This document shows, piece after piece, positions 56,306 to 64,000 of a stretch of 64,000 bases of DNA. The notes below the pieces were generated by a model that had not been told where the DNA came from, made no database searches, and worked only from the letters and a program-made list of their open reading frames with translations. The first letter of the stretch is position 1. The number at the start of each line of letters is the position of its first letter. The stretch spans positions 1,984,001 through 2,048,000 of the forward strand of contig NC_083398.1 of assembly GCF_030864355.1 (NCBI RefSeq), read 5' to 3'. The stretch is from Cutaneotrichosporon cavernicola. Lineage: Eukaryota; Basidiomycota; Tremellomycetes; Trichosporonales; Trichosporonaceae. The position numbers and the translations under genes are program-made.

Positions 56306-57537
56306 ATGTCCGGTAAGCAACGAGACGGGGATGAGCTCACTTCAGGCTTCCAAAATGCCGGCGTGACGAAAGGCATAATGGTCGTCCTAGGCATCACGAC
56401 ATTAACAATCTCGCTCCTCGGCGCAAAGCCCTACGCGCACCTCCAACTAGTCCCCCATATCACCAAGTACCGGCAGGTATGTTTCACCTCACTTCTAGCT
56501 AACAGGAGTACTTCCGCGTTCCCCTACACCCCTTCGCATTTGCCAACTCGACCGAGCTGCTGGTTGGCGAGCTTTTGCTCTACAACATTGGGAGGGGGAT
56601 CGAGCGTTCCTTCGGCGCCAGGAAGTTTGCTTCCTTCGTCGTGGTCGCTACGGCTATGAGTGCTGTGCTTTGTTGTGCTGCACTGGTGGTGCTTCATCGG
56701 TTTGGGGTTAATGTTGTTCCTGCGGGTCCTTATGGGCTCATCTTTGCGCTGTACGTTGCTATCTTTCTCTTACCTTTCCCAAGCCAACTCGGTCATGCGT
56801 AACGTAAGCTTACCCCAGACTGTGGCAATACACCCGCACCGTCCCGTCACTGTATACCTTCAAAGTCTGCGGCATTCCCTTCTCCTCCAAGACATTCGTA
56901 TACATCCTAGCGGCGCAACTAGCATCCTCGTGGATGCCAGGCTCGATCCTCGCTGCCATCGCAGGTCTTCTTACAGGATACCTGTATAGGACAGACACGC
57001 CCTTCCTTCTCCCCTCTCTCTCCCGTCCGCGTCGTCTCTGGCGACCACTCAAAGCCTACCGTATCCCCGACTCGGTCTTCCGCCTCCTCGAACGCCTCTT
57101 CGCCCCCCTCGTTGGATCCAGCACCGCCCCGAGACGCAGCGCAAGAGTCCTACCTGGACAAGTACGCGATGGGCGCGAAGAGTTCGAAGGCGGTATCCGG
57201 GGATTACTGGCCGCTCGGGCAGGCCTTAATATCCCGGCCCGCGCGGTTCAGACCGGCACTCCACAGACGCCTGGCGGGCGCGGCGCACGTGCGGCCGTCG
57301 GCGAGTGGGTGACCGGCCAGGGCGGGGCTCGTGCCCCTACTGAAGCGGAGATCATTGCGTACGTCTATGTCAAGATGGGACGCGCTGACACCAGTATCTC
57401 AAGCATGTTCCCAAACTTGAGCCGCGATGCTATCGTGCAGGCCCTCCAGCGACAGTGAGTTTCAGTTGGAAGAAGCTGACACCAGTGACTACAATACTGC
57501 GCAGGCAGTAGAAGCACTGCTCGACCAGGGAGGGTAG
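56306..57537 (+). CDS. DSC2: Rhomboid-like protein with C-terminal UBA/CUE domain, Dsc2/UBAC2-like
   Basis: In fission yeast, Dsc2 is a subunit of a Golgi ubiquitin ligase that activates SREBP; UBAC2 is the animal relative. About five membrane segments are visible: 'GIMVVLGITTLTISLLG', 'TELLVGELLLYNIGRGIERS', 'FASFVVVATAMSAVLCCAAL', 'AGPYGLIFALLWQYTRTVPS' and 'KTFVYILAAQLASSWMPGSI', with no catalytic Ser/His of active rhomboids, so it is a pseudoprotease. A loop rich in Arg and Gly follows, then a C-terminal UBA/CUE domain, 'ISSMFPNLSRDAIVQALQR', continuing over a short intron as 'DYNTAQAVEALLDQGG'. Introns are short. Choosing Dsc2 over UBAC2 is by analogy; both share this architecture. Confidence 0.8.
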
Positions 57538-57692
57538 AGGGTAGTATGTACTAGTACTAGGTATCGTGATGCTGGGTATGTATAGAGGCTGGGGCTGTGT
57601 AGGCGGGGCGGCAGCACAGCGGAGCTGGGCCAGCTGCGCGAGGGATGCACAGGGAGATCGGGGTGCTGGGTGGTGATGAAAGAGTCGGCTTC

Positions 57693-58097
57693 CTACGCCT
57701 TCTCCTCGCCCGGGCTCGCCTGCGCCTCAAGCTCGCCAAGATGCGCGAGGAGCGAGTCAAGCCGATCCTCAATGGTATCCGCGACGGAACCCGCCGCATC
57801 GAGCTGCTTCATAATGTCCTCGACATCGAGGCTGTCGAGGGTATCGTCCGAGGCGCGAAGAGCATCGATAATGGGCAAGAGGATGGCGCGTTCCTCGACC
57901 GAGAGGGACGAGAGGTCGATGTCGCCGATGGTGTCTAGGTGGGTGGGCGGATTGAGGTTGGCAGAGTTTGTGGACGGGGTGTTGGCGCTCCCGTTCGTAG
58001 TCGAGGTCGTCCCGTTGGCGTGAACGGAGCCGCGTGCATTGGCAGGCTCGCTGCTCGCCATAGCTTGCGACACGAGGTCGAGGTCGGAGAGAGTCAT
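57693..58097 (-). CDS. Small fungal protein with C-terminal helical region, unrecognised
   Basis: Single-exon frame of 134 codons. I do not recognise it with certainty. The N-terminal 50 residues are low complexity (Ser, Thr, Asn, Ala). The rest, 'LSSLSVEERAILLPIIDALR' and 'DTLDSLDVEDIMKQLDAAG', then 'VADTIEDRLDSLLAHLGELE', forms amphipathic helices and looks conserved in type. It ends 'QASPGEEKA'. It is acidic, has no membrane segment and is probably a small soluble adaptor. The start is the first ATG, 'MTLSDLDLVSQAMASSE'. Codon usage resembles neighbours. It lies tail-to-tail with the Dsc2-like gene, 155 bp apart. Confidence 0.65.
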   Translation of the reverse strand: MTLSDLDLVSQAMASSEPANARGSVHANGTTSTTNGSANTPSTNSANLNPPTHLDTIGDIDLSSLSVEERAILLPIIDALRASDDTLDSLDVEDIMKQLDAAGSVADTIEDRLDSLLAHLGELEAQASPGEEKA

Positions 58098-58488
58098 TTT
58101 GTTGTGGATGAGAGGGCAGTTGAGAGAGTTAGGGAAAGTGATGACACACTATCTCGGTCGCAGGGTCGTGGGATTCAGGATATACCACGGTTATACAAGG
58201 ATCAGGTTACGTGTGAGGGTGAGGTGCCTACCTCCACTTTGGCTGGCTGTTTGTGTCCACTCATCACTCATCCACTCATTCACAACACCACACCCCAACT
58301 ACATCTTAACCACATCACTCGTATACTCATAGCAGAATAACCCCGGTCAATCCCCAGTCGCTCTCATCCCGCTACACCTTCAAACTCAGCTGCTCGCCCA
58401 CCTGAACCCACTCCCCTTCCTCCAACCCCCCCTGTCCTCCAACCCGACCCAACCTCTCACTCCTTCCTCAACTCCTCCCACCACCATA
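58098..58488. other. Divergent intergenic region before KU80
   Basis: 391 bp. The right half is C-rich with CCTCCAACC-type words directly before the KU80 ATG. No gene or repeat array is visible. Confidence 0.45.
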
Positions 58489-61254
58489 ATGGCCTACTCA
58501 GTATGCCTCTACACGTTAGACCTCTCTCCTTCCATGTCCACCTTCACCAAGGACGGGTCCCACCTCTCCCTGGCACAGGAATACATTGCTCGCCTAGCCG
58601 AGCCCAAGATCCAAAGCGGGCGGAAGAGCGAGCATGTTGGTCTCGTGTCGTTTGGGGGACGGACACATAACCAGGCCCATTCGGCTTGGGTCGCGGAACA
58701 TGGAGACGACGATCCGCCTTATACCGCGATTTCGAGCGATGTGGCCATCCAGAGCGCCAAACCTAAGATGCTCGAGGTGCTCATGAACCTCGAGGTTGGG
58801 GAGGAGGCGGGGAATCGTGAGCCTCTCTCTCTCTTTAATTCCCACCACTCACCCTCTAACCCCAGCCGTCGGTGCCCTCATGGTCGCGCTGGACATGATA
58901 GAGCAGCATAAACATACGAAACGGTGGAGTATTGAGATTAAGCTCGTTACGGATGGCGAGAGCGTTTTCGTGCAGGAAGAATACGAGGATGCAATGACGC
59001 GGCTTGATGCGCTTGGAGTCAAGCTCACCGTCATGTAAGTTGCTTCTCTGCGGTGTGCTGACAACAGCGGAATCGGTTTCGACGATCCCGCCGACCCGAT
59101 TGACAAGACCAAGTCCAAGCCCAAACGACTCAGCGAGAAGTTCTGGCGCGCCTTCATTAATGGCTTGAACGAGCAGATGTCCAAGACTACAGACAGCGAC
59201 CTCTTCCTTCCCCGCCTGCTCACTTTCGACTCCGAACTGGAAGAGGCGCGCCGCCCGCATCCGGCCACAACCGAGGGCACGGTCAGCGGGATCCACCTCT
59301 ACATCGGCGCGGCGGGGGTGGATTCCGACGCGGCCATCTCGATCCCAATGCAGTACTCCAAGGCGACGATGAAGGCACGGCCGCCGAGCTTGAGCAAGAC
59401 ATGGAAGACGGCGGTCGACGTACAGGCCCCGGCACGGGGCACGGAGGCGTCCCAGCTCCTCTCGCAGATTGAGAGCCAGGGCGCTCTGGTTGGGGCTATC
59501 TCAGGCAAGATCAACCGCCACATGCTGTACTTTATCCGCAGAGCCGAGGCTGCCTCGTTTCAAGCAACGCAGTCACAGCCACAGTCGCAGCGGATAGAAG
59601 ACGACCCGGACTTCATACTCCCAACTCAAACCCAGACCCTAACCCAAACTGTGGAGGAGGAGCCAGTAGAGAAGGAGGATCTCGTCAAGGCGTGGCGCTT
59701 CGGTTCGTCACTCATCCCCGTCGAGGCAGACACGTTCGAGCCACTTCCCACTCAGAAGGGCATCGAGGTGCTCGGCTTCATCCCACAGGCGCATGTACGC
59801 AAATACATGCTGATTGGGGAGGTGCGATACCTGTGGCCTGACCTTGCGTCGGGACGCGCACAGATCCAGTTCTCGGCGTTCGTGTCGGCGCTCTTCACGA
59901 CGGGATTGGTGGCGGTTACCCGCTTCGTGACGCGCGACAACGCCGAGCCTGCACTCGGGGTTGCGATTCCGCAAATCGACTATCTTGGCGACGACAAGAG
60001 GTTGGACTTGATGTACTGGATCCGGGTGGGTCCGGGTTTAGGAGGCGCTGACCCCAGTTACCCTTCGCGGACGACGAGCACAAGTTCTGGTTTCCCAGTT
60101 TGGACAAATACGTCTCGACAACAGGCAAGGAGATCACGGAACATCCCTTCATCCCGACAAAAGAGCAATGTGCGCTTATGGACGAGCTGGTAGCGGGCAT
60201 GGATCTGGACACTGTGCCGCCTCCGGGAGAACAGTCTGCCGACTCGGCGCGTTCCGATTCTGAAGAGGAAGAAGACTTTGGCACGTGGTTCTCCTCTGCG
60301 CGCGCGGTCAACCCAACCATCCACAGGATAAAGGAAGCGATCCTACACGCGTCGCTGACCGACGGGCCTCTCGGCCCGCCACATCCCGAAATCACGCAAT
60401 ACTTCTACACGCCAACCCAAATCGCGGAACGGGTGGAGAAGGTGTCTGGACGCCTCAAGGACGCACTGGACATCAAGAAGGTGCCACTGCGCCAGCGACG
60501 CCAGGCTGGCAAGGAGGTGATGAAGGAAGACGAGGGGTTCTTGGACATTGACGACTTGTTTGGTGCCGGACCCAGTAGTTCTGGGCCGAGCAATGTGGTC
60601 CAGGACAGCCCGAGCAGTGTGGTAAAGGACGAGCGGACTAGTTCGGTCAAGCCCAATGGGGCCGATGACGGGGTCAAGGTCGAGGGCGGGGATGAGGATG
60701 GGGATACGAAGCCCAAGGCTGAGCCCAAGGAGCCAAAGATCGAGCCTAAATCCGAGCACACTTCCCCTGTCAAGGCCCGGCCCAAGCCCGGCCGGCTCAT
60801 CAGCAACGAGAACCCGCTGGAGGATTACCACCGCCTTGTACAGGCCGAAGGGGATATGTTCCGCAAAGCAATTACAGACCTCGCCGCTGTTGTGCGTGAG
60901 AACATTGCGGCTAGCTTTAGCAGGCAGGCGTTCCCGCTAGCGCTGGAGTGTCTTGAGGCTATGCGGGCGACAGCGTTGACCTTTGAAGAGGTCGAGACGT
61001 ATAATGCGTAAGTAGCTGGGGGTAGTTCTGAAGAGAAGAGCAGGTAGAGGAGAAGAGAATGCTGACACCAGCGCGGTCGACGAGCTGGAGAAGACTGTCA
61101 AGGCGGCCGGGTTCAAGCACCTGGATTTCTGGAAACGTAAGTTCCCTATTTTCCCGGCCGGCTAACGACAGACTTTGAGAAGGCAGGAAGCAGGGTCGCG
61201 CGTATCTCGGAGGACGAGGCCGAGGCCGCGCTCGAGGAGGAGGAGTACGATTAG
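58489..61254 (+). CDS. YKU80: Ku80 DNA end-binding subunit
   Basis: Partner of Ku70 in the ring that binds double-strand ends in non-homologous end joining and helps protect telomeres. The N-terminal von Willebrand A-like part reads 'SVCLYTLDLSPSMSTF', 'IEIKLVTDGESVFVQEE' and 'LDALGVKLTVIGIGFDDPAD'. The beta-barrel region has 'VEKEDLVKAWRFGSSLIPVE', 'KGIEVLGFIPQAHVRKYMLI' and 'FSAFVSALFTTGLVAVTRFV', a standard Ku core. The C-terminal arm follows with 'NPTIHRIKEAILHASLTDGP', a Lys/Glu/Pro-rich low-complexity linker, then a helical domain: 'DYHRLVQAEGDMFRKAITDL', 'ALECLEAMRATALTFEEVET' and 'AVDELEKTVKAAGFKHLDFW'. It ends 'DEAEAALEEEEYD'. Four or more short introns. Confidence 0.92.
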
Positions 61255-61297
61255 CTGTACGGCATATGCACCTGTTGTGTCTAGATGGGCATTGTCT

Positions 61298-64000
61298 CTA
61301 AAGCTCGTCCTTGGGCCGCTCGGTGTCGGCCTGTCCAGCCTCAGCAGGCTGAGCCTCATGGGCAGAGTCGGGCCGGTCTCCGACCGCTCCAGCGCCTGCA
61401 CCACCCGGTCCGCTGGCCAGGTCGTCGACGTTGGCCGCCAACCCGCCGTCGCCGAGCGTGGCCGCAAACTCGGCAATCTCGCGGTCGTAGCTGTCCCACT
61501 CGGGGATCTGGCGCGCGCGACTGAGCTTGGGCTCCTTAGTCAGCGGGTTCTGGCACAGGTCGATCGTCTTTGCGGTCGCGAGACTCTCGTCCGAACACCA
61601 GGTCTGGCACCACAGCCAGTCCCTGTCGAGGGTAAAGATGGGCAGCTGGCGCTGCATCGAGTTAGGCAGGTCCTGGTCGAGGTTGGCGAGCGAGTTTGGA
61701 TCAGCCGAGAGGGCCTGGTACGTTCCGCGAAGGCGGTCGCCAGCAGCCTTGGCACGGAAGGCACGCAGGTCGACAACATACAGCGCGGAAATGTGGTACG
61801 GCCGTCCCTGCAGTTCCTTTACCCAGTACCCCGTCTTCCAGAACCGGAAACCCTCCATCTCGGTCCGGTCGTCGCCCATCGGCGGGTACGCGTATACGTG
61901 TCCCTGCAAATCGAGATCCACCAGGGCCCGCATGTCGGTGCGCACGATCTGGTCGGCATCGACGAAGATGACCTTGTCGAGGTCCATGGGGAAGAGGACG
62001 TCGAGGAAGAGAATCTTGTATGCCCAGATGATGCGCTGTTTTTCTGTTTGGGCGCGCAGCCAGTGCGGCCACTTGTAGGTTACCAGCTCGTATTGGAAGC
62101 CGTATTTTTCTGCAAAGGCGGGGAGGAAGCGCAGGAAGGTGGGCGAGAGGAAGTTTTCAATAAACCAGAACTTTACAGTGCTGTCTGTGTGTTTGAGGAC
62201 GGAGAGGATCATGATGGAGGCGAAGCGCTCGTAGAGGAGTCCCGAGGCGACCGTGAAGATGTTGATGTCGGCGTGGCGGGAAGCCGGCTTGGTAGGAGCG
62301 GGTGCGAGGCCGACGAGGGACTTAAGCCTGTTGTTAGCGGGTGGGCGGAGGGGTGGAGACGGGTGAGTGGAGACGGGTGGATTGAGGGGGGTGGGTGAGA
62401 GGTGAGTGGACAAGTGGAGACGGTGGGAGAAGAAGGGGGAAGTCGGGTGAAGGAGGTCTGGAAGATGGTGACTCACTTGGACACGATACTGCCCGCGAGT
62501 GACTCGGCCACCTCCTCGCCCACAAGCACGTCGGCGTCCTCCATACCCGCCCGCCGCAAGAAGCGGGGGTACAGCGTCATGCCGTCGAAGCTGTCCACGC
62601 GGATCTTCGTGCCGCTAACATTGGCTGGTGGCGAGTCCCACCCGTCTGCCCCGGCGCTCTCAATCTCGAACACTTCGCGTCCGCGGCCGGGCCGGATCGC
62701 GAAATCGTACACGCCCGGCCGCGCCTTGAACTGGAAGTAGCCGAGGTTGGCCATGACCTGTGTGTCGCTCATGGTCTCGTTGGCAGTCGAGAGCTGGAGC
62801 TGCAGACCGCGCGGCGCGATCGAGGCGGCCTCGCGCGCATGCCCGTCAACCACTAGGAGCTTGAGGTCAAATGCCACTGTTGTTGGAGAGGAGAGGGTCG
62901 AGAGCAGGATGTTGTCCAGGTCGAGCGGGGAGTCTTTGGGGCTCACGATCCACGACGGGCTCACTTCCATCCCCAAAGTGTAGATGGGGGTTGAAGGGAG
63001 ACCATGGAATGTCGGGGCGGGGAGAACCTCGTTGCCGTCCACGTCGAAGGTTAGGCAGGTGCGGAGGGCGGAGCGGTAGAACCGCTTCACCTTGAAGTCG
63101 TCCATCTGGATGTCTGGGTCGAGCCAGACTGTGGTTGACACGCTGTCGAGCGACGAAATCCACTGGATGAGTGCCGACCATCTCTGCGCCTCCTCGGACA
63201 CGGGGTCCAGCACCGCCGCGACGCGCACAAGCGCGCCGTCCTTGTTACCGACCGAGAACGAGCTGTCGTCAGTTGTCATTCCTCCCTAAAGCCCACATCT
63301 CGCCCTCGTCGATGCTCTCGTAGCTGCGCGACCGCGAGGGCTGCTGCTGGATCCAGATGCCCTCAGAGCCGTGCGGGGTGTATGCGGCAGCAATGACCGA
63401 CGACGCGACCGCGACCATGTCCGCGAAGTGGTCCCTGCGGTGAGCTGTGATCAGAGTCTATTAACTCACCTTGACATGTCGGCGTCTGCGAAGTAAGTCT
63501 TGAGGAGACTCACGACAGGCTGCACACGCTTGCGCAGCTCATACGCCTCGAGCGCGACAAAGTCCTCCGCCGTGAACTGCTGGACTGAAAGCACGCGGCC
63601 GTTGACCAGCAAACCCAACCCCTTGAGACCGAGCACGTCGGCGACCTGCGACCCGACGGTTTCCCAGAACCGGGCGGCGAGAGCCGTGTCCGGGCCGCTC
63701 CAGCCCTCCTCCACGAAGGAGTTGAGCGGCGCGTTGGGGTCGGCGTTAGCGCGGATCTCTCCCACCTCCACAAGGTTAGTGCGGATACGCGCGACCTCCT
63801 CCATCATGTCAAGCAAGTCCCCGGCCTTGACGGAGCTGTCCTCCTTGGCGGTCAGCTGGAAGAGGACGGTGCTGAGGCGCGGACCGGGGAGGTTCTTGGA
63901 CGCCTCGTTGGGGACGTGTACGAAGGAGACACGGGTGGCGCTACCTTCCCGATCGATGTTTCGCAGCGCACCCTCGAGCAAGGCGTGGCCGTCTTTGCTG
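61298..64000 (-). CDS. UDP-glucose:glycoprotein glucosyltransferase, C-terminal part (5' end outside window)
   Basis: An ER folding sensor that reglucosylates misfolded N-glycoproteins. The start lies beyond the right edge. Visible N-to-C: part of a thioredoxin-like region ('[19 protein letters not shown]'), '[20 protein letters not shown]', '[20 protein letters not shown]', '[20 protein letters not shown]' and '[11 protein letters not shown]', then the family 24 catalytic domain: '[20 protein letters not shown]', '[20 protein letters not shown]', '[20 protein letters not shown]' (D-x-D), '[20 protein letters not shown]', '[20 protein letters not shown]', '[20 protein letters not shown]' and '[20 protein letters not shown]'. 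The C-terminus 'DTERPKDEL' ends in KDEL, an ER retrieval signal. It lies tail-to-tail with KU80, only 43 bp between stops. Fungal KRE5-type forms often lack activity, but here the D-x-D is intact. Confidence 0.93.

Noticed and set aside
61175..62398. 407-codon open frame antisense to the UGGT catalytic domain
   Set aside because: It overlaps a highly conserved catalytic exon and has the same compositional cause. No motif is visible.

Overview
The window reads as nuclear chromosomal DNA of a basidiomycete yeast. A tremellomycete, probably in or near the Trichosporonales, fits best. The evidence is eukaryotic gene content throughout, dense genes on both strands, nearly all genes split by very short GT-AG introns (often 29-36 nt) ending in a CTGAC/TTGAC branch site almost touching the AG, codons ending mostly in C or G, and no operons, plasmid or phage genes. 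I see no transposon and no CRISPR array. Assignment to order is an inference, because no marker gene was compared.

Layout. 0-11 kb: a GNAT acetyltransferase, xylulokinase, an F-box-like protein, a U-box cyclophilin (PPIL2 type), and ALG11 preceded in the same reading frame by a multi-pass membrane domain. 11.9-19.7 kb: a small membrane protein, a 15-bp minisatellite, then a ribosome and translation neighbourhood (YAE1, DIM1, a La-motif protein, IMP3). 19.9-31 kb: a second F-box-like gene, two unrecognised small proteins, glycogen synthase and a Sng1-type DUF3533 membrane protein. 31-38.5 kb: an Sft1/Bet1-type SNARE, SEC11, tryptophanyl-tRNA synthetase with an unusual N-terminal extension, and two adjacent F-box-like genes. 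39-46.3 kb: a Gfo/Idh/MocA oxidoreductase, the mitochondrial DEAD-box helicase MSS116, RPS24 and an AlkB-like dioxygenase. 46.9-64 kb: a probable tRNA, cytochrome b2 (L-lactate dehydrogenase), a DUF676 lipase, a CSC1/OSCA-type channel, a Dsc2-like rhomboid/UBA protein, a small unrecognised protein, KU80, and the C-terminal part of UDP-glucose:glycoprotein glucosyltransferase, which runs off the right edge.

How the genes relate. Most are housekeeping genes without functional clustering, but two themes recur. One is the secretory pathway: ALG11, SEC11, the SNARE, Dsc2-like and UGGT. The other is ribosome and translation: YAE1, DIM1, La-motif protein, IMP3, RPS24 and TrpRS. Four F-box-like genes in two pairs look like members of a lineage-expanded family. 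CACGTG palindromes sit about 110-135 bp before start codons in several promoters, which suggests a shared regulator. The most unusual observations are the in-frame membrane-domain/ALG11 fusion, the very compact introns, the repeated motif in the TrpRS extension, and a hairpin-rich non-coding stretch near 52 kb.
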